A stretch of 64,000 nucleotides of DNA from Anabaena sp. FACHB-1237 (GTDB lineage Bacteria > Cyanobacteriota > Cyanobacteriia > Cyanobacteriales > Nostocaceae): contig NZ_JACJPV010000012.1 of the NCBI RefSeq assembly GCF_014696225.1, positions 1 to 64,000 of the forward strand. The letters are read 5' to 3'. Under the pieces are notes generated by a model. The model was not told the DNA's origin. It did not search any database and saw only the letters and a program-made list of their open reading frames with translations. A program made the position numbers and the translations under genes. Positions 1 to 10,552 of the stretch are shown in pieces. How positions within the stretch are numbered: position 1 is the first letter of the stretch; each line of letters begins with the position of its first letter.

Positions 1-659
1 ATGCAGGTAACAGGTTTTGAGCAATTTTACTTTTCGTTACTTATGTCGGTTTTTTTCCGTTCACTTACTTAAAGGATCTATGGGATAATGATTTAAAATG
101 GTGCTTTACGCTATTGTATGGCGATCGGTATGCTATACACAAATTTTTTACCAATGGTGCGTTACTGGTTGCTAACGCACTCTACTATTTGGCTTTTACT
201 TAATTTAATGTGGTGCGTTACGAAGACAGCAGCACTTCGCTATCGCCACTTAAGATTTAAACTATGTTGTATCAAAATTATCCTCAGATGTATTCAAAAA
301 TCCGAAAAAACCGATTGTAAAACCGGGTCATCTAAGGTAGAATACATATTGTACCCAAACATAATTTTGAGATATTGGTGATTAAAGACTGATTATTACA
401 GTTATTACTATCAATTAACATTTAACTAAACTATATAATCGTATTATAATTTATAGTCAAATGTCTAATCCAAATTAATTGTATTTTTTGCCAAAAAATC
501 AAAGTCCTTGTATTTCTGTGCTGTTTTTTTGCCTATCTTCACAATTTCCACTGGAAAATTAGCAATATAAATGACAAAAATACAAATAAATGTCAAGAAT
601 ATAAATAGAAAATAAAAAAGTAGATTTAGTTAATCATCATATTACCAGCAGGTAGTTTC
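1..659. other. intergenic region upstream of glgB
   Basis: I see no convincing gene here. The short open frames have no family resemblance and poor start contexts. The left part (about 95-270) holds several palindromic pieces built on GGTGCGTTAC and GCTAACGCAC, a common cyanobacterial intergenic repeat. Two TATAAT boxes at 433-438 and 445-450 could be -10 elements of a glgB promoter, which would give a leader of about 200 bases. The promoter reading is inference only. Confidence 0.5.
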
Positions 660-2954
660 ATGTCTTTAAGTAAAGTAGCACCAGAACAAGTTAACCGTAT
701 AGTATGGAATCAACACCACGATCCATTTGAAGTGTTAGGTTCACACCTCATAGAACAAAATGGCAAAAATATTTGGGCAGTCAGAGCATATCTTCCCCAT
801 GCTAACACAGCAACGGTATTAGTTCCAGAAGATCGCAAAGAATACCCCATGACCTCAGTGCATGATCCGCACTTTTTTGAATGTGTTATTGAAACCGCAG
901 AACTGAAAAATTACCAATTACGGATCAAAGAAGGAGAACATGAACGGGTAATATATGATCCTTATGCTTTTCGTTCACCCCATTTAACTGAATTTGACTT
1001 ACACCTATTTGCTGAAGGTAATCACCATCGCATTTATGAAAAACTAGGAGCGCATCTTACTCAAGTAGATGGTATCAAAGGAGTTTACTTTGCGGTATGG
1101 GCTCCCAACGCTCGCAACGTTTCGATATTAGGAGACTTTAACTTCTGGGATGGACGTAAACACCAAATGCGGAAAGGTATTACAGGAGTATGGGAGTTAT
1201 TTATTCCTGAATTGGGAGTAGGGGAACATTATAAATATGAAATTAAGAATTTTGATGGTCATATTTACGAAAAATCAGATCCTTACGGTTTTCAACAAGA
1301 ACCACGTCCTAAAACAGCATCCATAGTCACAGACTTAAATACTTATACCTGGAGTGATCAGAATTGGATGGAAACTAGAAGAAATACAGATCCTCTAGTT
1401 ACACCTATTTCCGTTTATGAAGTGCATTTAGGTTCCTGGTTACACGCTGCAAGTGCTGAACCAGGTAAATTAGCTAATGGTGAAAATGCCCCTGTAGTGG
1501 TGGTTTCTGAACTGAAAACCGGAGCAAGATTTTTAACCTATCGAGAATTAGCTGCACAACTCATTCCCTATGTTAAAGAACTGGGATATACCCATGTGGA
1601 ATTATTACCCATAGCAGAACATCCTTTTGATGGTTCTTGGGGTTATCAAGTCACAGGATATTATGCACCTACTTCTCGCTTTGGTAGTCCTGAAGACTTT
1701 ATGTATTTTGTAGATGAATGTCATAAAAATGATATTGGTGTGATTGTGGACTGGGTTCCAGGCCATTTTCCCAAGGATGGACATGGTTTAGCGTTTTTTG
1801 ATGGTACACATCTTTATGAACACGCTGATTCCCGCAAAGGTGAACATAAGGAATGGGGAACTTTAGTATTTAACTATTCTCGTAATGAAGTGAGAAACTT
1901 CCTGGTAGCTAATGCCCTATTCTGGTTTGATAAATACCACATTGATGGTATTCGGGTAGATGCTGTGGCTTCCATGCTGTATTTAGATTATTGTCGCAAA
2001 CCTGGGGAATGGTTACCAAATGAGTACGGTGGTAGAGAAAATTTAGAAGCTGCGGACTTTTTACGTCAAGTAAACCATCTGTTATTTAGCTATTTCCCTG
2101 GTGCTTTATCTATTGCAGAAGAGTCTACTTCTTGGCCAATGGTATCCTGGCCTACTTATACGGGAGGTTTAGGCTTTAATTTGAAGTGGAATATGGGTTG
2201 GATGCACGATATGTTGGATTATTTCAGCATGGATCCTTGGTTTAGACAGTTCCACCAGAATAATGTCACCTTTAGTATATGGTATAACCACAGTGAAAAC
2301 TTTATGTTGGCTCTTTCCCATGATGAGGTAGTGCATGGTAAGAGTAATATTATCGGTAAAATGCCCGGTGATAGATGGCAGAAGTTCGCTAATTTACGCT
2401 GTTTATTTAGTTATATGTTCGCTCATCCTGGTAAGAAAACCATGTTTATGAGTATGGAGTTTGCCCAATGGAGTGAGTGGAATGTATGGGCAGATTTGGA
2501 ATGGCATTTATTACAATATGAACAGCACGCACAAACAAAAGTATTTTTCAAAGCGTTAAATCATCTTTATCGTTCTGAACCTGCGTTATATACTCAAGAT
2601 TTCCAACAAGCAGGTTTTGAATGGATTGATTGTAGCGATAATCCTCATAGTGTGGTTTCTTTTATTCGTCGAGAAAAAGATTCTGATAATTTTTTAGTTG
2701 TGGTTTGTAATTTCACTCCTCAACCCCATTCTCATTATCGTATTGGTGTACCACAAAAGGGTTTTTATACGGAGTTATTTAATAGTGATTCTCGTGATTT
2801 TGGTGGTAGCAATATGGGCAATTTAGGCGGTAAATGGACTGATGATTGGTCTTTACATAATCATCCTTATTCGTTAGATTTGTGTTTACCTCCTTTGGGT
2901 GTTTTAATTCTCAAATTAGATAAAGAAACAACTCAAGCAGCTTTGAATAGTTGA
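660..2954 (+). CDS. glgB: 1,4-alpha-glucan branching enzyme
   Basis: GlgB makes the alpha-1,6 branch points of glycogen in the cytoplasm by cutting an alpha-1,4 chain and transferring it. The 764-residue protein has the full family length. An N-terminal CBM48-type region is followed by a GH13 catalytic barrel. The visible GH13 motifs are [19 protein letters not shown] with the nucleophile at D434, AEES with the acid/base Glu at about 487-488, and SHDEVVHGK with H554 and D555. A weak Shine-Dalgarno (AGGTAG) precedes the ATG. It is monocistronic, with its own terminator just downstream. The GH57 glycosidase at 39.2 kb may act on the same polymer, but that is inference. Confidence 0.97.
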   Translation: MSLSKVAPEQVNRIVWNQHHDPFEVLGSHLIEQNGKNIWAVRAYLPHANTATVLVPEDRKEYPMTSVHDPHFFECVIETAELKNYQLRIKEGEHERVIYDPYAFRSPHLTEFDLHLFAEGNHHRIYEKLGAHLTQVDGIKGVYFAVWAPNARNVSILGDFNFWDGRKHQMRKGITGVWELFIPELGVGEHYKYEIKNFDGHIYEKSDPYGFQQEPRPKTASIVTDLNTYTWSDQNWMETRRNTDPLVTPISVYEVHLGSWLHAASAEPGKLANGENAPVVVVSELKTGARFLTYRELAAQLIPYVKELGYTHVELLPIAEHPFDGSWGYQVTGYYAPTSRFGSPEDFMYFVDECHKNDIGVIVDWVPGHFPKDGHGLAFFDGTHLYEHADSRKGEHKEWGTLVFNYSRNEVRNFLVANALFWFDKYHIDGIRVDAVASMLYLDYCRKPGEWLPNEYGGRENLEAADFLRQVNHLLFSYFPGALSIAEESTSWPMVSWPTYTGGLGFNLKWNMGWMHDMLDYFSMDPWFRQFHQNNVTFSIWYNHSENFMLALSHDEVVHGKSNIIGKMPGDRWQKFANLRCLFSYMFAHPGKKTMFMSMEFAQWSEWNVWADLEWHLLQYEQHAQTKVFFKALNHLYRSEPALYTQDFQQAGFEWIDCSDNPHSVVSFIRREKDSDNFLVVVCNFTPQPHSHYRIGVPQKGFYTELFNSDSRDFGGSNMGNLGGKWTDDWSLHNHPYSLDLCLPPLGVLILKLDKETTQAALNS

Positions 2955-2970
2955 TTTAATTAATTGTTTT

Positions 2971-2994
2971 GGGTGGGTAATTCCACCCTTTTTT
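2971..2994 (+). terminator. Rho-independent terminator of glgB
   Basis: A six-base-pair GC-rich stem (GGGTGG paired with CCACCC) with a short loop is followed at once by a run of six T. It lies 16 bases after the glgB stop codon. Confidence 0.8.
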
Positions 2995-3013
2995 ATGTTG
3001 AGAAATAAAAGAA

Positions 3014-3541
3014 TTATTTACCTTTCTTTCTTTTTCCTTTAGGTTGGAACTTGACACCTCGTAAAAAAGCACCTAAATCTGAGTTTCTACTAATATCATA
3101 ATTACCTTCTCCAAAAATGCTTTTTAACTCTTTTTTATACTTATCATATTCTTGTGGTACAGAACCATCTGACATAATATAACACTTAGAAATAAATTCT
3201 TTTGATAAACCTGACTCTTTTAGTTTATGATTAAAATGTATATATGTATTTTTCACCTGCTCTTTAGCAACTGCAATCTTATTACCTTTTAATTCCACAA
3301 AACAGATAATTCTTGTAGAGTCTTTCGCATAAAATACTATTAAATCGCACATTTGCTGACCTTGTTGATCTAATCCTAATAATTGCCTTAATTGACAATT
3401 AGGATTTGATTGATCATCTGTATGAAAAAATAAAACTGTTTCACCACCATCACGAGTTAACCTTACTTCTACTCCATCTTCTCTATGACTTGTTTGATCT
3501 GGTAATAAACAACCTGATAATAATAAATAATCAAAAGGCAT
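3014..3541 (-). CDS. PD-(D/E)XK-like small protein, partner of the AAA ATPase
   Basis: This is a 175-residue protein of no family I can name. The central part reads CDLIVF, a hairpin-like stretch, then CFVELKGNK. D66, E83 and K85 therefore have the D...ExK spacing of a PD-(D/E)XK nuclease core, with the Glu and Lys on a predicted beta strand. The C-terminus is very basic (KGKRKKGK). A good Shine-Dalgarno (AAGGAG) precedes the ATG. The gene starts 38 bases after the stop of the AAA ATPase gene and is almost certainly cotranscribed with it. The ATPase/nuclease pairing suggests a defence-type effector. The motif is visible; the nuclease activity and the role are inference. Confidence 0.7.
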   Translation of the reverse strand: MPFDYLLLSGCLLPDQTSHREDGVEVRLTRDGGETVLFFHTDDQSNPNCQLRQLLGLDQQGQQMCDLIVFYAKDSTRIICFVELKGNKIAVAKEQVKNTYIHFNHKLKESGLSKEFISKCYIMSDGSVPQEYDKYKKELKSIFGEGNYDISRNSDLGAFLRGVKFQPKGKRKKGK

Positions 3542-3579
3542 TTTAAAATTACTCCTTCACTCCTGATATCAAATATTGA

Positions 3580-5094
3580 TTACGGAAAAATGTGACTAAT
3601 ATCATCAGAAATATCAGCGAAAGTACCCCAATCTATCCGCCCATTTTCTTGTAATATATCTTTAGCTGTAGCATCTTCAAATAAATAGACAGAAACATTT
3701 TCCTGAGCAATAAAAGCGTCAGTTCTCTCTAAATAAAAGCGTTCCTTAATACTTTCCTTGTCTTCACACTCAGCAGCTTTTATTAAATTAGAAAGATGAT
3801 CAATTATATAAGGACTATGAGTAGTAATTAATACATTGACACCAGCATTAACTAACATAGCTAAAAACTCAGTAATTTCTACCTGTGCTGCTGGGTGTAA
3901 ATTCATTTCTGGTTCATCAATAATTAATAGTTCATTTGGTTCTACTAAATAACGTAAACATAAATATAAAGGTGCAAGTTCTTTCACCATTGATGAAGCA
4001 ACTTGCATTTCTAAATTTACATCTTCAGAAGGTTGAAAAATAATTTCATTTTGTATTGTTGATGAGTCAACCTTAACATGACCAGATAAAATATGTTCCT
4101 GTAAAAAATTAGCTAAATCAATATATTCTAAAATCTGAGGATTTTTTTCTGCTTCTTCCTTTCTTTCATCATCTGTTTTCACAGAAGCACCTGCTATGAT
4201 AGATGTTAGACTCTGAATAACAGCACTTTTTCCTATTGATCTTTTTTGTTTATCAGTGTTAGATTTTTCTGTGTCTGCTTCTTCATCTAGTGAATTTAAC
4301 AATTCTATAACTTGTGTTAAAACTTTTTGTTTCTGGTTTGGACTTTGGTTATCTAAATCTTGATCATTGTCTTCTTGTATATCTTCAATTATTTTTTCCA
4401 ACTTAGTAATTTTTACTCTTTTTTGCACAGAAAAAGGAAATCCTGCATAAGTGGTTCTTTCAGTGGGAAATATATAAACATAAGAGTAAAAACATTGATG
4501 AATTATTCCTAATATTGTTTCTGAAAATAAATCTTTGATCAACAATGAAGGCAGTTTTAAATTATCTTTACCACCTTCGGAAATTCTATAAAAATAAATG
4601 TAATCATCATGTTCCTGCTTTAAAATTTGTATAGAAATATTAGAGCCAAATTTTATTCTTTTCTCTAATACTCTTTTTTTGATACTTTCAATAAATTCTT
4701 TTTTAAATTCAGCTAATGTCAAATTAATATTAAGATTATGAAAATTTACCCTGGCTGTATTCAGGAATTTAGATAACCAGTTAGGAGCTAGTCCCGCAAC
4801 ATCATTAATATAATTTTCTGCATATTTTTCTGCAAAATCAACTAAATTAATCTGACAATTACCTCCTTGTAAAAACTCTTGAATACCTCGCTCTAAAATT
4901 TCATATTGTACTTGATTCTTTTTTTCACTATATGCCTCTAAATATTCCTTAAAACCATATTTACTAAAGATAGATGCTAAGGTATAAGCAGTCCAAGTTT
5001 TGCCAGTACCACTTCTACCAATAAATACAGTCAAGGGTTTTAATTCTATTTCCGCCTGTTCAATAACACCTAACTTAGAAACTTTTATTTTCAT
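3580..5094 (-). CDS. AAA/ABC-type ATPase (AAA_15/AAA_21-like, OLD-type ATPase core)
   Basis: This 504-residue SMC/ABC-like ATPase has a Walker A GRSGTGKT at residues 26-33, a long divergent middle of about 300 residues, a signature-like ASSMVKEL region, a Walker B LLIIDEPEMNLHP at about 389-401 and an H-loop ITTHSP at about 424-429. The family is common in anti-phage and toxin-like operons (OLD, Septu, Gabija, retron-associated ATPases), where it senses or gates a nuclease. No TOPRIM domain follows the ATPase core, so nuclease activity would have to come from the 175-residue partner gene downstream. No Shine-Dalgarno is obvious at the ATG. The substrate is unknown. Confidence 0.85.
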   Translation of the reverse strand: MKIKVSKLGVIEQAEIELKPLTVFIGRSGTGKTWTAYTLASIFSKYGFKEYLEAYSEKKNQVQYEILERGIQEFLQGGNCQINLVDFAEKYAENYINDVAGLAPNWLSKFLNTARVNFHNLNINLTLAEFKKEFIESIKKRVLEKRIKFGSNISIQILKQEHDDYIYFYRISEGGKDNLKLPSLLIKDLFSETILGIIHQCFYSYVYIFPTERTTYAGFPFSVQKRVKITKLEKIIEDIQEDNDQDLDNQSPNQKQKVLTQVIELLNSLDEEADTEKSNTDKQKRSIGKSAVIQSLTSIIAGASVKTDDERKEEAEKNPQILEYIDLANFLQEHILSGHVKVDSSTIQNEIIFQPSEDVNLEMQVASSMVKELAPLYLCLRYLVEPNELLIIDEPEMNLHPAAQVEITEFLAMLVNAGVNVLITTHSPYIIDHLSNLIKAAECEDKESIKERFYLERTDAFIAQENVSVYLFEDATAKDILQENGRIDWGTFADISDDISHIFP

Positions 5095-5285
5095 AATTAA
5101 AATACAGACAAAGGCTACAAACCAAAATTATGCTATAATCATATACTATCATATACTATCATAAAATAAAAATACCCCCATTACTGGAGGACATTTTTGA
5201 TTAACTAAGCTGTATTTAATTATTAACCATTGATTGTAGGATCCGTAGGTATGAGATGTAATTCAAAGTTGCCCTATCGTAGAAA

Positions 5286-5693
<408 letters not shown>

Positions 5694-5731
5694 CTAGGCA
5701 ATTACCAACCACCTATCACCCATCAGTAAAT

Positions 5732-6583
5732 CTATTTTCCCAATTCTTCAATGTTCTTCATTGCTTGTTGATATAGGTCTTTGTTTCCTTCTTTATCAAA
5801 AATGGCTGCTGCTCTTTGTAAGTCTTTTAATGCTCCTCTTTTATCCCCAGTAACAGCATAGGCATTTCCCCGATTATTATAGGCCACTCCAAAGTTAGAA
5901 TTAAGACGAATGGCATCATTATAATCGGCGATCGCTTTTTGCGGATCTCCCAGGGCAGCATAGGCATTTCCCCGATTATTATAGGCCACTGCATAATTTT
6001 CGTCAATTCTAATTGCTTCTGTATAATCTTCAATTGCCCCATTTTTATCCCCTTGATTTGCTTTGGCATTTCCCCGGTTATTATAAGCCTCGGCATATTT
6101 AGGCGCAAGACTTAATGCTTGATTATAATCAGCAATTGCTCCTAAGTAATTGCCTACAGATGCTAGGGCATTTCCCCGATTATTCAAGGTTTCTGCATCA
6201 TTAGGATTTAATTTTAATGCCTGATTATAATCGGCGATCGCTGCCTCTATTTTGCCAATATCAAAATATACTAACCCCCGACTTTTATAGGCTGGTGCGT
6301 ATTCAGGATTTAAACCTATGGATTTACTATAAGCTGCGATCGCTGCCTGAGAATTTCTTTTTGCGTGTTGAATTTTCCCCTGAATATAAAACTGTCCAGA
6401 TTTTGATGTTTTGGGAGTTATTTTATTAGGAGGAGTTACCCCCACTTCTGTAATCAAAACATCTGGATTTTTAGCACAACTCACAGCAATTACACTCATG
6501 AAAACCGTAACTATTGCTATAGTTAATCTTAGGTTTTTTTTGTGTCTTCTTCGTTGTTTTTCGGTTAATAATTGCCATTTCAT
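5732..6583 (-). CDS. TPR-repeat lipoprotein
   Basis: This 283-residue protein starts with a basic stretch and a hydrophobic segment (residues 20-35) ending in AVSC. C36 is a plausible lipidation site, so the protein is probably anchored at the outer face of a membrane. From about residue 70 to 265 it carries six or so 34-residue tetratricopeptide repeats with the recurrent core AYNNRGNA, forming a protein-interaction solenoid. The near-identical repeats create long frame-shifted shadow frames. The upstream region is a tandem decamer repeat, so its promoter is likely AT-rich and unusual. Partner proteins cannot be read from the sequence. Confidence 0.85.
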   Translation of the reverse strand: MKWQLLTEKQRRRHKKNLRLTIAIVTVFMSVIAVSCAKNPDVLITEVGVTPPNKITPKTSKSGQFYIQGKIQHAKRNSQAAIAAYSKSIGLNPEYAPAYKSRGLVYFDIGKIEAAIADYNQALKLNPNDAETLNNRGNALASVGNYLGAIADYNQALSLAPKYAEAYNNRGNAKANQGDKNGAIEDYTEAIRIDENYAVAYNNRGNAYAALGDPQKAIADYNDAIRLNSNFGVAYNNRGNAYAVTGDKRGALKDLQRAAAIFDKEGNKDLYQQAMKNIEELGK

Positions 6584-6636
6584 AATTTAGTATAATTTAG
6601 TTTAATTTAGTATAATTTAGTTTAATTTAGCTTAAT
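6584..6636. repeat. decamer tandem repeat upstream of the TPR gene
   Basis: Five alternating copies of TATAATTTAG and TTTAATTTAG lie directly against the start codon of the TPR lipoprotein gene. Each TATAAT could serve as a -10 box in one direction, and the copy number could vary by slippage. Any effect on expression is inference. Confidence 0.7.
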
Positions 6637-6999
6637 TAATACTAGAATCGGCGATTATAAATCGCGGTTCATCTTGCACACAGATAAAACCTACCTACCC
6701 AGGTGGACTTTGCTTGTGTAGTAGGCAATTATATTCGCCCAATACGTTTAAAAAATCCTCTAAATCACTATCATATAGTCGGGAATAGAGAATATTCCTG
6801 AGCTAATTTAACTTAAATTTGTCTGAGGATGATCCTTTTATTAACTGTTAACCTAAATTTTTTAATTGTGATGTAGCAAATGTTAGAAATTTCTTCATGG
6901 AAAAACTATCAGATTTAACATAAACTTCAAATCTGATTCAAATATGAGAAATTATCATCGGCCAACATCAACAAATAAATATCAACAAATAAAAATACA
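6637..6999. other. intergenic region, no gene seen
   Basis: This stretch separates the 5' end of the TPR gene from the 3' end of the RNase D-like gene. It holds a small inverted repeat around GCGATTATAAATCGC (about 6650-6664) and otherwise AT-rich sequence without a supportable frame. Confidence 0.5.
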
Positions 7000-7914
7000 C
7001 TAATATTCTCTGTCTTCAGGATTTTTAGCAGTTATTTTCCAATAGGTATTTTTTTCCACATTTACCTGTAAATTCTCGATATTTTCCCCTAACTTTTTCC
7101 GTATATCCTCAGTTAAAGTGACGCAAAAATCTAAATCAATATTTTCAGTAATGACTAAATTTGCTAAGTCTTGAAATTGGGTTTTTACTGTTTTCCGCTC
7201 AAAACTACTCATTTTACAATATTTAGTTTCTAGGATGTTTTGCGTTAACATGGCTTTTTTCATCCGCTCTTTTAAATATTCATATTCTGAATTGATTAAT
7301 TTTTGTTTCTGTTCAATTTCTCGATATCTAGCCGTTAAAGATACTAGATCCTCTTGACTAGGATCAGGATTAATTTCTTTTTCTAAATCTATTAATTTTA
7401 AATATACCTGTGCTAAATAAATGCAATCTAAATAAGCATATTCAATTTGGGTATTAGTTAATGGTCTTCTTCCCCAATCGCTACTTTGTTCTTCTTTATT
7501 CACATCATTAAAATTACACAATTCCTCCGCTAATGTAGCTAATTTATAATTAGATACCTGTAACAAATAATCAGGAAGTTTCTTAGCTAATTCTAAGGTA
7601 CAAGTAACATTTCTAGCATTTTTACCTCCCAAAAATCTCAAATCATAACTAGCATTATGAAAGACTTTTTCAATGTTTTCATTGCCCATAATTCTGTCAA
7701 TAAAATCATTAATTATCTTATTCTGATCCAGCACATCTAGTAAATAAATACTTTTACCAGTCATATCTTCAGGGTTATCTAAAATCTGAATTAGTGATAA
7801 TCTGGGATTACGACTTTGATAATCAGCAACTTCTGTATCTATCCAAAGAATTTTGGACTGAGTATATTTATTTATTAAGCTGGTTATATCACTTGCAGAT
7901 GTTAGATAAGTCAT
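7000..7914 (-). CDS. RNase D-like 3'-5' exonuclease (DEDDy)
   Basis: A 304-residue protein whose N-terminal 180 residues form a DnaQ/RNase D exonuclease domain. The four acidic ligands are visible: D26 and E28 in WIDTE, D91 in NASYD, and Y159-AYL-D163, the DEDDy signature. The C-terminal 120 residues are charged and helical and do not show a clear HRDC domain, so this is shorter than E. coli RNase D. It should trim RNA 3' ends in the cytoplasm; the particular substrate is not known. It is likely monocistronic. Confidence 0.87.
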   Translation of the reverse strand: MTYLTSASDITSLINKYTQSKILWIDTEVADYQSRNPRLSLIQILDNPEDMTGKSIYLLDVLDQNKIINDFIDRIMGNENIEKVFHNASYDLRFLGGKNARNVTCTLELAKKLPDYLLQVSNYKLATLAEELCNFNDVNKEEQSSDWGRRPLTNTQIEYAYLDCIYLAQVYLKLIDLEKEINPDPSQEDLVSLTARYREIEQKQKLINSEYEYLKERMKKAMLTQNILETKYCKMSSFERKTVKTQFQDLANLVITENIDLDFCVTLTEDIRKKLGENIENLQVNVEKNTYWKITAKNPEDREY

Positions 7915-8021
7915 AGATGCGATTAATATTTAGAATTATTTAGAATTTGTGTTTATGTAGTCTCAGTCTATATTTGCTAGTTTGTCAGGCCAGCTACAGG
8001 CATTAACTGGTAACTATTATA

Positions 8022-8052
8022 TAAAAAAACTCAGGTGATTACACCTGAGTTT
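8022..8052 (-). terminator. Rho-independent terminator of the RRM protein gene
   Basis: An 11-base-pair perfect stem (AAACTCAGGTG with CACCTGAGTTT) around an ATTA loop lies downstream of the RRM gene. On the minus strand it runs into a string of seven T. Confidence 0.9.
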
Positions 8053-8084
8053 CTGATCAATTCAATTCTATTATCTTAAAACTA

Positions 8085-8381
8085 TTAGTAGCGATTCCGT
8101 CCACCAGCACTACGTCCACCTCCATAAGAACCCTTATCTTCTTTAGGTCTGGCCTTGTTCACTTTCAAACTACGTCCCATCCATTCTGCACCATCTAGTG
8201 CTTCAATAGCTGCTGTTTCTTCTGCATCTGAACTCATTTCCACGAAACCAAAACCTCTTTTTTTACCAGTTTCCCGATCAGTGGGCAGCTGGACACGCTT
8301 AACAGTTCCATATTCTGCAAAAACACCATTCAAATCATTCTCATTTACTTCGTAAGCGAGATTACCTACATAAATTGACAT
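8085..8381 (-). CDS. RRM RNA-binding protein (cyanobacterial Rbp, glycine-rich tail)
   Basis: This 98-residue protein is a single RNA recognition motif with RNP2 IYVGNL (residues 3-8) and RNP1 KRGFGFVEM (41-49), then a short Gly/Arg/Ser-rich tail (GGGRSAGGRNRY). Cyanobacteria have several such Rbp proteins. Those with a glycine-rich tail are often cold-induced and have been linked to mRNA localisation and stability. The gene is well isolated, with a strong terminator and a long upstream spacer that could hold a structured 5' leader; no such leader was proven here. Confidence 0.95.
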   Translation of the reverse strand: MSIYVGNLAYEVNENDLNGVFAEYGTVKRVQLPTDRETGKKRGFGFVEMSSDAEETAAIEALDGAEWMGRSLKVNKARPKEDKGSYGGGRSAGGRNRY

Positions 8382-9089
8382 AAATTGTCCCCAAAATCAA
8401 AAGATTGTAGAGATTTAGATTTCGGAGAAAAGTCTGTAAATACCAAAGGGGAAAAAGCCTATCAATACTCAACACAAACGTGGTCACCGAATTATTTCTC
8501 ACTTTTACATTATTACATAAATAATTTCTAGTTAACTATAATAAGTCAAAAAAATTTACAAAAATAGTGGTCAGCTTTCAGCAGTTAGCTATCAGCTATC
8601 AGTTATCAGCTTATGGCTGACGCAGCCAGAGGGGGTTGAAAACAGTTAAAGGTGAATCTAGCAAAATCTCTAAAAAGTTGTTAAAATATATCCAGTACAG
8701 TCTCCTGGAAATAGTAGTGAGCTAGTCCTAAGTTGACAATTTTATAGACAAAGCTATACATTTGTTGACAAAAATCAAGATATTTTAGTTGAAAAAATCA
8801 AATACTTGATATATAATTCTAACATATCAAGTATGGAATTAACACTGTCAAGTGAAGCGAAAACCAAGCAATGACGGTGATAGTCTTTTCAAGAATCTTT
8901 GTAAAAGAAAGACGCGTTGGGCTACAGCGTGTAAGTTTACAGAGGGATAGCTGCTCCCATGCGCCCCGTTGAAGTAGAAAGTAAAGTCTAGCTTTGTCTA
9001 GGTTTTATATAGCAGTAAATCTGTATAACGTTGATTACGAACAATCACAACAGTCAAACAGATAGACTTCATAATGGTTTGAGAAAATA
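8382..9089. other. 708-base spacer between the rbp and hisZ genes
   Basis: The rbp side should contain its promoter and leader. Around 8565-8635 there is a heptanucleotide-type repeat built on CAGTTATCAGCTATC. From about 8730 to 9010 lies a stretch with small frames and no recognisable product; it includes an inverted repeat around 8802-8834 (ATACTTGATAT / ATATCAAGTAT). This part has a higher GC spot near 8930-8980. I could not assign it to a known RNA or mobile element. Confidence 0.4.
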
Positions 9090-10298
9090 ATGGTGTATCA
9101 ACCGGCTACTGGTGCTAGAGATTTATTACCTTTAGATGTAGCACAAAAACATTGGATTGAAGATAGATTACAAGCCGTCTTCCATCGTTGGGGTTATCAT
9201 CGGATCCTTACTTCAACTTTGGAACGCATGGATACGCTTTTGGCGGGCGAAGCTATTGAACGTCATAAAGTGATTCAATTACAAAATGGTGATGAAGAGT
9301 TGGGTTTACGTCCTGAGTTAACCGCTTCTATTGCTAGAACTGTGGTTACTAGGATGGCTGAGGCTATATATCCTCAGAGACTTTATTATAATGCCAATGT
9401 GTTCCGTCGTAATTGGGAAGGCCGCCATAATCTTCAACAAGAGTACTATCAAGCGGGTGTGGAGTTGTTGGGATATGATGGCTTACGCGCTAATGCTGAA
9501 ATACTGTTGTTGGTGATAGACTGTTTAGCAGCTTTGGGTATTTCGGGGTATCATATAATTTTGGGGGAAGCGAGTATTACTCGTTCTTTACTAAGTGCTT
9601 TTCCTGCTGATGTGAGAACTAAAGTAAGAACGGCGATCGCTCATTTGGATCGTGTAACTATTGATACTTTAAACTTGAGTGAAGAATTACATGATCGTGC
9701 TAGAATAATGTTAGACCTAAGAGGTGATAGTGAAGAGGTTCTGGAAAAAGTAAGTAAGTTACATTTAGAACCAGACCAGAAAGAGGCAATAAATGATCTG
9801 AAATCTTTAGTAAAATTACTAAAGTCAGAAAAAGATTTTTCTCTGATCCTTGACCTGAGTCTGATTCAAACTATTGACTACTATACAGGAATAGTATTTG
9901 AAGTAGTAAATAGTACTAATGGATTGGCGGGGGTTTTAGGTAGTGGGGGACGTTATGACCAATTATTAGGTTTATATCATCCCCAAAAACAAAATATTCC
10001 TGGTATTGGTTTTCAGCTAAATATTGATGATTTATACACAGTTTTAGCAGCGTCTAAGCAATTACCCCAGGACATACCCGCAAGTAATTGGTTGGTAGTT
10101 CCGGTAACAAAAGATGCAGAGGTGGCAGCTTTTGCCTATTCTCACAAGTTACGGAGTGCTAGTGATTTGGTAAGGGTGGAAATGGATTTAGGAGGAAGGG
10201 ATGAGGGAGAGATTCGCAAATATGCAAGCGATCGCTCTATATCTCAAATTGCTTGGATTCAAAGCGATGGTACGCCAATCATCGAAAGTGTTAAATAA
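9090..10298 (+). CDS. hisZ: ATP phosphoribosyltransferase regulatory subunit HisZ
   Basis: This 402-residue class II aminoacyl-tRNA synthetase-like protein (HisRS paralogue) forms a complex with the short HisG in the first step of histidine synthesis. The start GARDLLPLDVAQK, the GLRPELTASIARTV motif, the QQEYYQAGVELLG block and the late GSGGRYDQLLGLY motif are all typical. It has no C-terminal anticodon-binding domain of full HisRS, which supports HisZ over HisS. The start ATG lies close to the first conserved residues. The ferredoxin gene follows 26 bases later, so the two may be cotranscribed. Confidence 0.93.
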   Translation: MVYQPATGARDLLPLDVAQKHWIEDRLQAVFHRWGYHRILTSTLERMDTLLAGEAIERHKVIQLQNGDEELGLRPELTASIARTVVTRMAEAIYPQRLYYNANVFRRNWEGRHNLQQEYYQAGVELLGYDGLRANAEILLLVIDCLAALGISGYHIILGEASITRSLLSAFPADVRTKVRTAIAHLDRVTIDTLNLSEELHDRARIMLDLRGDSEEVLEKVSKLHLEPDQKEAINDLKSLVKLLKSEKDFSLILDLSLIQTIDYYTGIVFEVVNSTNGLAGVLGSGGRYDQLLGLYHPQKQNIPGIGFQLNIDDLYTVLAASKQLPQDIPASNWLVVPVTKDAEVAAFAYSHKLRSASDLVRVEMDLGGRDEGEIRKYASDRSISQIAWIQSDGTPIIESVK

Positions 10299-10324
10299 GT
10301 TATTAGTAAAGGTAATCAAGGAAA

Positions 10325-10552
10325 ATGCCGCATACAATTGTTACAGAAGTTTGTGAAGGGGTTGCTGATTGCGTAAGTGCTTGTCCGGTGGCTTGTATTC
10401 ATGAAGGACCGGGAAAAAACATTAAAGGTACAGATTGGTATTGGATAGATTTTGCCACTTGTATTAATTGTGGTATCTGTCTACAAGTTTGTCCAGTACC
10501 AGATGCCATTATTGCCCAAGAAAGGCCGGAATTGCAAAAAACACCAGAATAA
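10325..10552 (+). CDS. two-cluster Fe-S ferredoxin
   Basis: A 75-residue ferredoxin. Cysteines lie at 10, 16, 20 and 24, then 46, 49, 52 and 56. The second set is the classical CxxCxxCxxxCP motif. The first set (C-x5-C-x3-CP) resembles the first cluster site of 7Fe/8Fe ferredoxins. It is therefore a small soluble electron carrier with two Fe-S clusters, unlike the plant-type [2Fe-2S] photosynthetic ferredoxin. Its redox partner is not indicated. It sits just after hisZ. Confidence 0.93.
   Translation: MPHTIVTEVCEGVADCVSACPVACIHEGPGKNIKGTDWYWIDFATCINCGICLQVCPVPDAIIAQERPELQKTPE

Noticed and set aside
118-381. 87-codon open frame upstream of glgB
   Set aside because: No family resemblance, poor start context, and it reads through palindromic repeat DNA.
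5827-6108. Open frame inside the TPR gene on the same strand
   Set aside because: It is a frame-shifted reading of the TPR repeats; its internal periodicity comes from the real gene.
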